The position numbers were made by a program, and so were the translations under genes. The notes under the pieces were generated by a model that had not been told where the DNA came from, made no database searches, and saw only the letters and a list, made by a program, of their open reading frames with translations. DNA of 64,000 bases. Source: Macrocystis pyrifera. Taxonomy: Eukaryota; Sar; Phaeophyceae; Laminariales; Laminariaceae. Positions 1 through 12,060 of this stretch are shown piece by piece. Positions within the stretch are counted from its first letter, which is position 1, and each line of letters begins with the position of its first letter. The stretch covers positions 9,474,408 through 9,538,407 of the forward strand of contig JASSKH010000026.1 in NCBI GenBank assembly GCA_031763025.1, given 5' to 3'.

Positions 1-935
1 ACCCAAACATCCAAGAAGTGGAAACCCCGGGATTTCACCCCTAGCTGTCCTCGCCCACCCAGAACACAAAAATTCACGAACGGCAAGAGAAAGCAAGAGA
101 AAGAGAGAAGCAACTCGAAGTACTGCTGTACCTATCTATGATGCTGATATTGCTGTATATGGCACAACAAGAGACAATGAATACATATGGGGTATGATAC
201 AAACACAACACATTCACTTCTCCCTACTTCTGGCTGGCGTTGTCGTCTGCTTTCACCTTTACTGAGGCTTGCAAGCGTACTACTTGTTGGTCTTTGTTGT
301 GTAGACTGAGTCAAAGCGACAACAACAGATGATGATGCTTGCAGCAGCACAGCAGCAGCAGAGGTAGGTGCAAACTCTTCCCATCCGTAGCAGCTTACGA
401 CCGCCTTACCACCACCACCATCACCAGTTGTAGACCGAGTGTGATGTGCGTAGAGAGAGCTGGTGTGTACGGACATTATATAGGGATGTTGCTGCTGCTT
501 CTGCCGTGTTAATTGCTGTTGGGCCGGAGTGTTGTGTCAACAAAAAGAGAAACAACAACAGGACCCTTGCGTGCATGCTGCTGTGTGGGAGGCTATGATA
601 AGCGGTACAATGCGCGAGCGAGGAGCAGCACGAGCCTATTCACGGTAGTACAGCAGCAGTAGTATTGCTTGTGTGTGCGTGTGTGATCGGCTGGGCGCCT
701 TGCTTGCTCGCTTCTGCAGCTGCTGATGATGCATTCATATTTCATCGTCTCCTGCTGTGCCATATACAGCAGTATCAACATCACAGACAGATAGATAGGT
801 ACTACAGCACTACTTCGAGTTTTGTCTCTTCCTCGCTTTTCTCTTCTTCGTGTATTTTTGTGTTGTGGTGGGTGGGCGGGGACGGTTAGGGGTGTGATCC
901 CGGGGTTTCTTCTGTTCGGATATTTGGGTGTTGCT
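1..935. repeat. Foldback element with ~190 bp inverted ends
   Basis: The first ~195 bases and bases ~730-935 are imperfect inverted copies of each other. For example ACCCAAACATCC at 1 is matched by the complement of GGATATTTGGGT at 924-935, and both arms carry a CCCACC / GTACCTATCTAT / GCTGTATATGGCACA series in the same order. The middle is GC-moderate with CAG/CTG triplets and no recognisable gene. The left end may continue outside the window. It fits a non-autonomous foldback or MITE-like DNA element lying in an intron, or in 3' flanking DNA, of the minus-strand gene at 1130-3612. No transposase was seen. Confidence 0.6.
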
Positions 936-1129
936 TCTTTTTTACAACCCATGGGTTGTAATTAAGCGCTCCCACTGGATTCAAATAAATAAAAGCTCGG
1001 TCCGCACATGCCATCTGCAGTCCGAAAACCAACTGGATGAAAACATGAAAATAGCTGCTGTCGCGGCAAGTTTGAACATCGCGCTATACAGAGCAAAAGG
1101 GCCGGACGGACGTGCGAGTTGGTACTCAC

Positions 1130-2581
1130 TTCGCTTCTGGCGTGAAGAACCGGAAAGCGTCGAAGTGGGTGCACCCCATGTTGCCGCCTTTGCCTTCAAC
1201 CATTGCGTTGATCTGCCCGGCGCCGAGCACGAGATAGAAACGGAAGCCAGGTCAAAGACAAATCGCCAACAGCTCCGACAGTACAACAACAAAAGCACCA
1301 ATGACGACGATGCAGCAACCGGGTTCCCACCGACAGCGGCAGCGGAGACGGTGGGGATAGGGGACAAGAGATAGGGGCAGGAGACAGGGACAAGGGATAG
1401 GGGATAAGGGACAGGGTAGAGGGGACATGGAACAGGAGACAGGGGATAGGGGATAAGGGACAGGGGATGGGGGACATGGGAGAGGGGTATAGGCCAGGGG
1501 GCAGGGGGGGGGGGGGGGGGGGGGAACTGTCTCGCAAGGCACGCGTGGCACGAGAGTTACCGACGGAATCACGGAACCACCGGCGGGCAGTCGAGAGCAG
1601 CAACCCACTTCCAATACCCTAACATCGCGAAAAGGTGCTCGAGTGAACTGCCCTTGCTAGAGCAAACCTGTCCCAGTGGCGATACACGCACCCGCTGTCG
1701 CTTGAGTTAGCGCCCTCTCGCACATGCAACGAGGCCCCACGTTACAGAGTGGATCTCGTCTCGGTAGCAGTTGCGGAGCGCAGGGGCGACTTTCGAGTTC
1801 AGGAGAAACGCTGACAATCAAATGAACCGTCAGCGTCGAACACTATCGTCGTACCGGACCCGCTGACTCCTTGGGGTGCCGCTGTATAGGGATCCCACAA
1901 AACAAATCTCCAAAATCACCCCAAGCATCGCCATAGCAACCAAAACCACCACCACCATCACTACTCCGACAACAACCACAACCACTGCCACAACCCCCAC
2001 CTTAACAACCACCACCATTGCCGTCAATAGCACCAACACCCCAATCCCCTCACCCCTCCCACCCCCCCCCTCCCCCTCGCCACCCTTCCACCCGCACAAA
2101 AAAGGCCCCCGAGCAAGTGAGGCCTCTCACCTCTTCCTGGGACACCCGCAAGGGCAACGCCTGATGCAATCTTCGCGAGTCCCTCTCCACCCCGGCTGGG
2201 CGGTACAGCATCGCCCACTCATGCAACCCGTAGCAGTGGAAAACCGGCGGCCTAGCGCTGGTCACCCGGAGGAAGTCCCGCACCCGACGAACCGTGTCAC
2301 GCCTGTTCACGTTCAGCCCAAAAGGGTTGTAGCGCCCCCCTCTCCCCCGTCCCGATTCCCACGCCTTCTCAGGAAGTGGAGAACCTTCTCGGCGGCGGGA
2401 AATAACAGCCGAGGGAGTTGGAGAGGTGCAAGAAATACAGGGTAGCCCTCGGTTCTCGCTACAAGGAACTCGCGCCAATGGATACTTTATTTAGTAGCAC
2501 TGTGATACCAATATTTCTATTGAGTAGCATAGTAGCGGTGGCGGTAGTAACAGTAGTAGCAGTAGTAGCAGTAGTAGCAGC

Positions 2582-2646
<65 letters not shown>

Positions 2647-2653
2647 CAGTAGC

Positions 2654-2686
<33 letters not shown>

Positions 2687-3612
2687 AGTAGTACTACTCT
2701 GCAGTAGTAACAATAGTAGTGGTAGCAGTAGCGACGACTATTAATATCAACAGTACAGATCGGTAGTAGAGTGAGGGCTACACGCTCCTTCAGGCCACTT
2801 ATGGTATCACAGGTCTGAACAGCAGGCGAGCACCTCTCAAAGAAGGATCGGCGTCCAACAGGTGGACGCCGAACCCGGGCGTCCACTGTAACAGCATCCT
2901 GGGTTTGAAATGGTAGTACTCGAAGAGGAAGTTGAAGATGGGGTCTTTACGATCGTGGTGGACGGAACCGTCGGTCAGCGCTCGCACCCTGCGTCAAGAG
3001 CACGGCGTACACAGCGCATGATGCGGCCAGAAGTGGTGCGCCTCTGTACTCAATACGTTAGATTGACCATGTAAACGTAAACGATGGTCGGAATTGCGTA
3101 CCTGTCACATAGGTGCGTCGTATAGCAGTATAGCAGTATACAGCGGCTCTCACGTAACGATGTAATGACCCTGACCCGATAACGATACGTAGGTACCTCC
3201 GGAACAAAAGACATCACAAAGCAGTACACGCATAGTGCTGGGCCTTGGTTCCATATGTTTCCGTACGTACGGTTTCGGAAACGTCAACAACATGCCACTT
3301 TGTTTTAGCTGCAGCTGTTCGTCGCGCACGGAGCAAGACAAGAAATTGCGTGCTAGTACGTACAGTAGTACGTATACCTAAAGCTTTACTGTAGTAAAAG
3401 AAAAGTTGTAACCGACGGTCGTACGAGTAGTACGCGACAAACACGTAAAACACAGAGAAAGGCGCGAACGCGCGAACCACCGAACGAACAAAGCGCACCC
3501 CGAGAGCTTCCGCTAGCTACGATCAAGTCCAGCGCGCTACGCACACGCACCTGGCACGGTGAGTTTCCGCCCTCGCCATCCAAGCTTCGTGAGTCAACAC
3601 CTCTCGAGCCAT
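1130..3612 (-). CDS. Homologue of bacterial '3-methyladenine DNA glycosylase'-labelled proteins (5' part)
   Basis: This minus-strand gene is recognised from four exons. Exon 1 ends at 3551 (THRA + AG|GTGCGT; nearest in-frame ATG 3612-3610, giving MAREVLTHEAW). Exon 2 is 2834-2988 (DPIFNFLFEYYHFKP). Exon 3 is 2131-2384 (RPPVFHCYGLHEWAMLYR, then HQALPLRV). Exon 4 is 1130-1212 (GCTHFDAFRFFTPEA), donor A|GTGAGT. The phases join when exon 3 starts at 2384; an alternative acceptor at 2303 would need another small exon. From memory, the bacterial family reads HPVxDFLFxYY, then LHEWAMVYR, then CTHxDAFRFFT, and then a QPGCLHxxMDLYKW block. That last block is absent here and should lie left of base 1. 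The frame stays open upstream to 4086 and is rich in Arg/Ala/Ser, so a transit peptide starting near 4086 is possible. The family's enzymatic role is an annotation habit; no activity can be inferred here. Confidence 0.78.
1376..1524. repeat. GGGGATA/GGGACA minisatellite ending in a poly-G tract
   Basis: Purine-rich tandem variants of GGGGATAAGGGACA run from 1376 to about 1500 and end in an uninterrupted run of about 21 G at 1504-1524. It lies in the intron between the 1130-1212 and 2131-2384 exons of the minus-strand gene, where it is transcribed as poly-C. Reading frames across it (proline- or glycine-rich) are by-products of the repeat. Confidence 0.85.
2541..2695. repeat. (GTA)n microsatellite
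   Basis: About 150 bp of GTA/TAG trinucleotides with a few AGC interruptions. It lies in the intron between exons 2 and 3 of the minus-strand gene. It gives long poly-Val, poly-Thr and poly-Leu open frames that are not genes. Confidence 0.95.
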
Positions 3613-4345
3613 CACCTCGCGAGTCGAAACCTCCCGCTGAGTGAAAACTTCCGCCCCCCCCGCTCCGCCCGCGACCGCGACGCTCTCCTCGCTCGTCCCG
3701 GAAGCTGTCTCAAGCACAGCTTTATCACAGTCCAGTGCCCCGCTTTGGGCACCGGTACTCACTCCTCTTCTCCTCTCCACCCTCTGGCTTGTTCCCCCGG
3801 CCCTGGGATTGCAACTGCTACTTGTATTGCTGTTGTTGCGATTCGACCATGCGGTAGCATCAGTTCGAGATAGTGGGCCGGGGGCGTAACGGGTACCCGT
3901 GTGGGAGGCCGCGGTGTTGGTGGTCGGACGCTTGCTTCGTCTTCTGGGGTCAGTCGTCCCTTTTACGGCCAGTCTCGCCCCCCACGGCGCACGGGGGGAA
4001 GCCACAGCCACCAGGGTTCTCGCTTCCCACCGCAGGACGGGCATCACGAAGACTCTCTTCACTGTGGCGTGAGCACGAGTAACCAATGGGAACGACTTAG
4101 GAGCGAGTAACGGTCGCCGTAATCAGGGTTTCTACAAGAAGTTGTAAGGCTTGTAGAGTATATTATGAGTTTGAGCCTCACATTTGGCAGCGCGGCCTGG
4201 GCAGGCAGTGGGGCGAGCACGCTTAGCCAACTTGACCTGCTGTCACCTCCAGCTTGACCTTCTGTTACCTCCACCTACTCGGGTCTTCGTTGCACAGCTT
4301 GAGGCCTGTAACCCCTGCAAGTAAAGGCTGCATCCGAGGCGTAAA
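3613..4345. promoter_or_regulatory. Shared divergent upstream region
   Basis: This 733 bp stretch separates the nearest start codon of the minus-strand glycosylase-like gene from the EAPP start at 4346. If the minus-strand gene really starts at its upstream ATG near 4086, only 260 bp remain. The region is GC-rich and CpG-rich near 3560-4080. No TATA box or defined motif could be assigned. A bidirectional promoter is inferred from the head-to-head arrangement only. Confidence 0.4.
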
Positions 4346-5003
4346 ATGGAGGTGGATGAGGGGCCCTCGGCAGTAGCGACACCAACATCCCCCCTCAGCA
4401 AAGTACAGCAGTATGCCCTTGATAGCGACGACGAGACTTTGAGGTTCGACAACGACGACGACCTTTACAGCAGTGACTTGGACGAGATCGACGCCCGATG
4501 GGTCAGGAAACAGGTGACACAGCAGCCTTTGCGGGAATATCCGATGCAGTTCTCTTCGCTGACAGCATTTCCGTCGGCGTTGAATTATCTGCGGTTGCGG
4601 TTGACATGCTATTTGTAGCAAACCTGACAGTCCCGTCGTGCGTTTTACGTTGTCCCTTTCCCCCTCCTGCGTTGACGTGTCGTCGAGACACTCGGATCCT
4701 TGGGCAACGGCAACAGCACCATTCAGTTGTCGTCTTGCAGGCAACACCAGTTGCCACACTGTCTTGGTTTTCCCTGAGCTATCTCCCCCTCTTGTGGTTG
4801 TCCTTTGTTCTCGTCGTCCTTTTGCTCTCGGTTTTCCCGCCTGGGCTAGTCACGAGGTACCATGAATAATCCTGATAAAGGCTGCGTGGGGCGGGATGCC
4901 TTTGCAAAGGCGCTCCGGGGCGTTTACCATGTGCCTGGGGCACATTCTGGGGGGAAAAAAACTGGAACTTTCACGCTTTCGCCCCCCAGGGCGATACCAA
5001 AGT

Positions 5004-5070
<67 letters not shown>

Positions 5071-8000
5071 TCACGAACGTACCTCTCTCAAACACAAAAT
5101 AGATGTTAGTCATGTCGCAACTGTTAAGATCAAGGTCGGGACACTTTGTGTCCCTGGACAGGTTTGCCTGTTAAGCCGGTACTGGTTGATACCCACGTGT
5201 GTTGTTTGCTTAGAGATAGAAGAAGAGCAGCTTTATTCCTTTTGCGCGCGTGGACACTGAAACCAAGGCTCGTGACTCGCTGGGAAAACCCCTGATTGTC
5301 CATCTAAGATACGCCTCCCGAATACTACGAATACGATCCCAATACCTGAACCCAGGAATTACCGGGCTTGCAGCCTCATTCAAAGCAGTACCATAACACT
5401 AGCCCACTCTGATGAGCCGTATATGCAGAATTATGGGGAATCCGTGGAAACCCCGATTCCACAAGCTAGAACCTGAGTCGAACATGCGACCCCTCAACAC
5501 CCACTCCCACACCTCCGAACGGCAACGGTAACGAAGCCGGCAAGGTACGTCAGAAAAGAGAAAGGAAGGCCTAGCCTTAAGGGGCAGGGATACATCGTCA
5601 AGGAAATCCATCGCCATGTCACCCGCAACGTGGGGAGGGCGAGAAAAGCGCCACGGAAAAGCGAAAAGTGAACTAAAACAACGAGGTGGTCCTATTCCCC
5701 AGTAAGTGTTGTCAATTTTATCCAGATCGCCCCCAGCTCCCGAGCGGGGGAGGGGTCGGTATGACGGGAAGAAAAATAACACGGAATATATGAAGAACCA
5801 CCTAAACTTAGCCCACAACTCTGGAAACGTGTCCTGTGCCACAAATGAGTGGCCCGATTACCCAGACAGGCCCCGATACTGAGCGGGGGGGTAGGCAGGA
5901 CAAAATACGCAAAAACCATCCCCAACCCAGCCCAAGAAAAACAAACCAGGAGCATACCGAGCAGAAAACCCCCCCGACCCGAAAACTCGGAAAACGTCCA
6001 AAAATAGAAAACCACCCCCCATAGTCCAGGAAAACGGCAAGAAAAAAAAAAAAAACGAGTGCAGCCGAGAAGCGAAAATCAGCTATCCACGGCGCCGCCT
6101 CGAGATGCATCTACGTTACGCTGGACCCCACCCCGTGCGAACGCGCTAGCCAAGTGTATTTGCAGACACCACCCAGCTCTCGTCGAAGTGGTGTAGCGCG
6201 CCGGTTCCGGCAAAGCGCCCAACACCGACAACGGCACTGACGACCACTCAAAGTCCTGGCAAAAATGCCACATGTTTGCTTTCCTGTCCTCGTCCGATTT
6301 TGTCTGGAGTTTATGAGTGTTTCTCTTCTTTTGCCGCGGTATGATCGAATTTCTCTACCGGGTATATATGTTTTACTTTCTCTTTTCGCGCATACCGTTT
6401 TGCTAGCCTGTGACCATGCAGGATAGTCAGAACGCCTTCTTAGGGCCGTTCGTAACAAACAAACAAAAATCATGATTCGTGACTTTTGGACATCACAAAA
6501 TATCACGATCTGACATTTCAGGTCGAACAAAAATCGCTGAACAACGTCACATTTCGTGACATTTTTTCTAATTGCAAAAATTCCGATGTTTTAAACCCAA
6601 CGGTTTTTGCGGGTGGGGCCAACTCTCGCGGGTGGGGCACGCCCAGACCGGGCCGGGCCGACTGCGCCAGGCCCGGCCCGTCATGTGTTCAAATCACGGG
6701 CCGAAGCCTGACCCAGCCTATGAGATTCCAATCTCACCCGCCGTCGGCCAAGCCCGGTGCGCGAGATTCCAATCTGATCGGTCGTCTGCTTGGCCTGGCC
6801 CGTGATATTCTCAGTTTTTTTTTTTTTTGCTTTTTCTTTGCGCTGTGGCTCCTCCTCCTCGAGATTTTCGGGGCCACAACGTGCTCGTTAGCCCTCGTCC
6901 AGCGATGTCTTCGAGCAGCCGCCCGTTGTCCACATTCGGCGTACGAAACAGAGTTTACCATGCCCCTATACCTTCCTTCGGACACCAGTGGTGCGCGTGG
7001 GTTGGGCAGTGACCTGATCCGGCGTATTTCGAGCCACGGAAAAAAAAGTCACAAATCGTGATTTGTAGTTTTTTCAGAACAGCAAAAAAATATGGCGTCA
7101 CTAATTGCAAGGTTTTCGTCATGAATCATCACAAAAAAAAAAAGAAACCTCACGAATCGTGATTTTTGTTCGCCCTTAGTGCGAAGACGCACCACTGCCG
7201 CCACCATCATCACACCTTGCCGCCACCACGACGAACATAGATCTGTACAACCGCAGGAGTCAGTGTTACATTTCTCCTGTTTGTGAATGCGAAAGACTTG
7301 TGTTTTTAGTGTTTTGTGAAACTTGTACGTACATGAAATGCTAAGTACCTAGGTGAAGCTAGCTAGCTCCTCGCTGCCTGCTTCGGAAACATCGCTATCT
7401 TCCACACTCGAAGGACACGCCAGATCGACCCCGGGGTGTTTCCCCCGAAAAAATTAAAAGGGGCGGGACGCTTACCAGCACTAATGCGGTTTGCGCGTCT
7501 GGCCATGGGCGCGTGGTGCCCCAAGGCTGTTGGGGTTGGGCCGGCTCCGTATTCGTGATCGAAAGCAAGCCAGAGGCTGGAGGTCTCTGATGTCGCCAGG
7601 GTCCATTTGGGGCCGTCCTCAATGTGTCTAGCCTACATATGTACGAAGAGGACCTGCGCGTCTTTATGCCGATGGTGTAGGGACTGATGTACCGGGCAGT
7701 TTTGTTTTGCTCTTCCCGAGTAAACAGCTCGCGGCTTAGAACGTACACACGAAACGTACTTGCAACATGATTTCACTACTGCAACACTATATTTCACTCT
7801 ATTTCCAAGTGGTTCGGCCCCAGAAACGTGGGTGCAGCAGCTATGAAGGGGTTTGCTTTGTTTAACCCTTTTACCTGGTACTATTTAGCTGGTCCTTACG
7901 TATGCGCCGGTCTTACGTCGCCGTTTTACGCCACGTTGATGAATAGCTGCAGCAGGTTTTGGCGTTCATGTTAGTGTATTTAGTATTAAATAGTCGTGTA

Positions 8001-10454
8001 CTTGGAATTATCGTATCAGCTACTAGTTGTTCTTGGTCAGACGGCTTCCGCTTCCGGGCAGCAAGATGTCTGTCGCCTGTTGCCCGTTTCCAATCCACCT
8101 TTCACATATCACCATTGACCAATCACTAAGGCTGTGAGTTGGCTAAATATATATCGCCGGCTAGTTGTTGGTCGGCTATGTGCTAGTAGGTGTTGCAGTC
8201 ACCGTATAAAGTTACATGCGGTAATTATGGCTTGAATTGCGTTTTTTATGAATAAAACCTTATGCTAAAAAGTCAGTTAGTTGGCTTACTTCGCTTCCCA
8301 AGTAACGACTACTCGCAGCTGTGAAGTCCAAGCCGACCCACAGCTGCACCAGTCACCTTCAGCAGCCACCAAGCACCTTCGACTACCCGCCTCAAATTTT
8401 GGTGTCCACAAGGACCTCGCTCTACCGGAACGTGCTACGTGCACGACTCCCAGCGCCGACTTTGAAGACATGATAGATGCGCAACGTGTGCAATGCACAG
8501 GCAGCGCGCTGCAGTATGGACAAGGGCTTTGGGTGTGCATATCGATTTTTTTCACTTTATATATGGAAATGTCGTACTCTGAATGTTTGGCGTATCGTAT
8601 CGAACGCATTTTGCCCCCCATCCCCCTTTTTCGTTTGTTGGCAGCACCTCCCAGCCGCGGATTGCGGAGAACAACTTCCGGCGAAAAGCGCCGCCGGCGG
8701 CCGTGCTAATGACGACGATAGCGACGACGGCAACGATAATGATTATTATGATGACGTGGAAGACGATGACGATGACATGTCAGCAGCAGCAACACCCACA
8801 GCAGCAGCAGCGGCTGGTACGCCGCCTGCAACCGGTGACAACACCGGAGGCGCCGGGGAAGAAGGGAGGGAGAACGGGGGGAGGGGTAAGAAGCCTCGAC
8901 CGCAATTCAAGAAGAAAAAGGGGAGGGCGCGGAGCATGGGCGTGGTGAGCGACGCCCAACTGAGCTGCCCGCTGTGCTTCACGACGGTGTGCCTCGAGTG
9001 TCAGCGGCACGCCTTGTACTTCAACCAGGCGAGGATTACGGGTCGCGCTGGGAAGACTGTTGTATTGTAACCTGTGCGTGGGGGACAAATTACTGCTGTG
9101 CCTTGCCGACGTAGGCTGTTGTTGTTCTCACACTAACTGAATCCCTTCGGGACTCTAGAGGGAACGAAAACCATCGAAAATAACCGACGATTACCGCACT
9201 TGGCCTGGCGAAGCAGCACGGGCTGTTGAGGAGCTGAATGACACGCACGCTGCATCAAACCACGCAGCCGCACTGCTGTGCGCCCCAACTAAATAGAAGC
9301 TGATAAGACGGCACCTGGCATAGCTTTTGTCGCTTTGGTCCACCTACCCCCCAAAAGAGCTGAGTCATCGCCATAATCTAGTCCGTGGCCGCAAGAGACA
9401 AGCTCCAAGTCCTATATTTTTGTGCGTACCGCGATAATCGTGATTATTTTCCCCGCACGCTCTTGATCTGCTGACCTCGGGTTTTTTCCGGGGAGTTTGT
9501 TGAATACCAGGCACTGTGTTCGACATGGTATATGGTAGCGGTTTTTTTCTCTCCAGCAAACGACTGAAAACCCTGCGGTAATAGCTAGTATTAATAGTAA
9601 CTTGTTGAATTTACCTGGGCCGATGCTGTTGTGTTTCGTATACATACGTTTTTTTTTGCCGTCATCACCGCCACACTCCGTAAACGTAGCGCCAGTTTTT
9701 GCACTACACCGGTGCCACAACTTCCAGCCCCCCGCCCCCCCCCCCCGCCTCCTCCAAATCGCGCCCACTCACAAGCTAGTGGAGCCTTTCACACCACGCC
9801 GTTCACGCGCACCCCCCCCCCTCCTCCCCCTCTCCGCCTCCTCGAAATCGTACCCACTCATAGGTAACATTTTACACCACACCGCAACCCTTCCCTCGCA
9901 TCCCCTCCCTCCCCTCCCCTTCCCTCCCTCCCCCCCCCTTCCCTCCCTCCCCTCCTCCCGCCCACCCATCCCCCCCCCCCCCCCCCCCCCCCGCCCCCCC
10001 CCCCCCCCCCTCCTCCTAATGCCGCCTAATCGACCCCCTTTCCCCTAATGCCACTTCATGAATCTCGCGCAAACGCTTCACAGTTCCGCGCGGTGACCGG
10101 CATCAACATCGTGGTCAAGGGCGACGAATCGCTCACGATGGACCAGCTGTCGGCGGGGACACGCAAGCGTCAATCAAGGGGTGGAAAAGGAGTACGGGAT
10201 AATATCGCCATGCGAGCAGCGGCGGCGGCGGCAGAGGAAGAGGTTTCGCCGAAAGCGGGGGGGGGGCAGGGTCGGGGCGTCGAGTGGGGGTTGGCGGAGG
10301 GAGAGGCGGGGGGGGGGGGGCGGGTGGCGGAGGGTGGGGAGGAGGGAACGAGGAGACGTTTCACCCTGTTTGTTGCGGGGAGTGCGACCACCGTGTAGGC
10401 GTTATTGACGAGGAAGAAGTATTACACTTTTTCAACGTCATCGCCTCGGGATGA
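4346..10454 (+). CDS. E2F-associated phosphoprotein (EAPP) homologue
   Basis: Three exons are seen. Exon 1 is 4346-4513 (56 codons, acidic, with DDDLYSSDLDEIDARWV resembling the DELLYDPEKD..WV block of animal EAPP), donor CAG|GTGACA. Exon 2 is 8645-9028 (128 codons: Asp-rich and Ala-rich stretches, then LSCPLCFTTVCLECQRH), donor CAG|GCGAGG, a GC donor. Exon 3 is 10084-10454, opening FRAVTGINIVV and ending HPVCCGECDHRVGVIDEEE then VLHFFNVIASG and a stop. The paired CPxC and CxxC motifs suggest a zinc-binding C-terminal domain, as in EAPP. Exon 3 is 371 bp, and its start and end lie in different frames. Two G homopolymers, near 10258-10266 and 10308-10320, fall between, so a one-base length error or variant is the simplest cause; a small unrecognised intron is the alternative. 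EAPP is a nuclear regulator in animals; its role outside animals is unknown. Confidence 0.87.
5004..5069. repeat. Uninterrupted run of 66 G
   Basis: Sixty-six consecutive G within EAPP intron 1. Such a tract can form quadruplexes and is hard to sequence, so its true length is uncertain. The surrounding 4514-5270 has no recognisable gene. Confidence 0.95.
6437..7180. mobile_element. ~740 bp terminal-inverted-repeat element in EAPP intron 1
   Basis: The left end, CTTAGGGC then AACAAAAATCATGATTCGTGA at about 6438-6483, is matched in inverse by the right end AATCGTGATTTTTGTTCGCCC then TTAG at about 7155-7180. Internal hairpins of TCACAAATCGTGATTTG type lie near 6490-6550 and 7045-7160, and a GC-rich core (GGCCCGGCCCG) sits at 6650-6680. 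No transposase is seen, so it looks non-autonomous. Target duplications were not resolved. Confidence 0.6.
8127..8345. mobile_element. AGGCTGTGAGTTGGCT-ended inverted-repeat element
   Basis: It starts AAGGCTGTGAGTTGGCT and ends with its degenerate inverse, AGCCGACCCACAGC, about 300 bp before EAPP exon 2. The interior repeats TAGTTGGCTTACTTCGCT, also found at 19450-19480. It is related to the better-preserved copy at 20734-20985. Confidence 0.55.
9971..10012. repeat. Interrupted poly-C tract
   Basis: Two long C runs separated by single G/T bases, about 70 bp upstream of EAPP exon 3. They may contribute to the polypyrimidine tract of the intron's acceptor CAG at 10081-10083. Confidence 0.85.
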
Positions 10455-10494
10455 CACCGCCGCCGTGACGTGTTCAAGATACAGAAATGCAACT

Positions 10495-10848
10495 TCTTAA
10501 TTTCTTTATTTATTACCTGGTACTTATTTATTTATCATCACTATTACTTTCCAGCCTAGCTCGTAGAAGTTTTTTTTACTCTCAGCGATCTTCTGGACAA
10601 GCCGTGGTCAAAGGTGTCGTCCCTTCTCCCCCGGTACGTGCCTTAATTTTTTTGTCGCGCATATGGTTCAGAAATCCCACTGCTCGTCGATTTTTATTGA
10701 ATGTTGCTAACTCACGCTCTCGCGCTTTCCGCTAATCAATTTGTATGCAAGAAAAAATCCTCACGAGTATGCACTCGGTGAGAGTCGAACCTACGAAATT
10801 CATCTTGATAGGCACGCGGACCACCTACCAAGCCACCGGGGACGCCGG
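10495..10848 (-). mobile_element. tRNA-headed SINE, copy 1
   Basis: On the minus strand it begins GGCGTCCCCGGTGGCTTGG and carries a B-box-like GGTTCGACTC followed by TCACCGAGTGC. A ~230 bp unrelated body follows, with GCGAAAGCGCGAGAGCGTGAG and CACGGCTTGTCC-type segments, ending in an A/T-rich tail. It shares head and body with 54181-54513 and body with 53049-53307. A Pol III A/B-box head, a common body and an A-rich tail is the usual SINE structure. It lacks the fold needed for a functional tRNA call. Confidence 0.7.
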
Positions 10849-11399
10849 CTAAAACTTGAAGGACGAAAGCCAATATATTTTTATCGTCATATAGTTTGCA
10901 ATCGCGGTGCGTGCGGCCTTTTCGCCGAACGCGCTCCCGGAAAACATTAAAGAATACCTGGTGAATTGGTGAAGGTAAACCTAAAGCCCGGAACCGACGA
11001 GGGTATATGGTGGTGTAGTGCTCTGCATCCCTGCCTCCCTGTGTAGTAGGAGGTGTTTCCTCGCCGAAAATGACAACCAATGTCGAATACGGTGGAGTAT
11101 CAGATACATAGGAGCTGTGTATAGGCCGTGGCCCAGCTTTGAAAAATGGTTAAAATACACGTGACTCTAAATACCAACCCTAACAACCATGACTGCCTAG
11201 GAAAATTCTCGGCATTCAGTTTTCATGAGGAGTTTGTGCGCACTATGAATCAGTTTGTTGTTCCTGGGTCGAGTGGTGTACGTATTCCTCAGCTTTCCCC
11301 GGGGTTCTGCGGAAACCCCAAACGTATCGACCTCGAAAAAAAACTTTAGATGGTATACCGAGAGATGTGCTTTCCGCCAGTCGACGGTGTGCCAGATAT

Positions 11400-12060
11400 C
11401 ATAGTGGTATATAGGGGAAATCCGCCACAGAAAACCAGCTTTCAGTAAATACCGTCGAGCAGCGAGACGACTCTCTTTCCGAAGGTTCAGTAACGCCACA
11501 TCACAACAGCAGATGAGCAAAAACGCCGCTACATCAGGAGATACCATTGAATGGAGAGCGAGATTACTTTTTCTGGGGGATCGGCAACGGCAAAACGCCA
11601 CGTCACAAGAGATGGGCAAAAACGCCACCGTACCATGGGATATCGTTTGAACGCATAGAGCGAGTTCACTCTCTTCCTAAGGGATCACAAACGCCTCCAT
11701 GAGGCGGCACCATTCTAAGTTACGCCCACAAGTTGCGTGTGTTGCCGATCGATGTGGATTTAAAACGTCGAGGCTCATAACCTGTCGATATAAGGCGGCG
11801 TGCCGAGACTCTGCAGTTCTTCTCACGAAGACCCGAGAGCCTCGACACGCACCATTCCAACAAGGGACAAAAACGTCGCCATTGTTCCAGAGGATGATAC
11901 GAAACTGAGGCACCCACCCACCCTCGTGCGAAGCCGATAGTGCTCCGGGGGTCAGCGCGCGCCCAAAACGCTGAATCCAGGCCGGAAGACTCGAGAAAAA
12001 GACAATGACAGCTCCACAAAAAATGCCTGCAAAATCCAAGAGATAACAGCGACACCTGGA
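11400..12060. repeat. Degenerate ~115-125 bp tandem repeats
   Basis: Units share phrases such as GGGCAAAAACGCC, ATCAGGAGATACCAT / CCATGGGATATC and GAGCGAGTTCACTCTCTTCC, at about 11475, 11590 and 11660. Weaker copies reach 11880 (GGGACAAAAACGTCGCC). No gene is recognised. Confidence 0.5.

Noticed and set aside
2418-2886. Open frames of poly-Val, poly-Thr and poly-Leu
   Set aside because: They are the (GTA)n microsatellite in different frames.
5270-6060. Possible retroelement remnant in EAPP intron 1
   Set aside because: A few phrases vaguely resembled reverse-transcriptase motifs, but no domain could be supported.
10775-10848. tRNA gene
   Set aside because: A and B boxes are present but no acceptor or anticodon stem can be formed convincingly, and the same head is attached to a common body and A-tail in other copies: a SINE.
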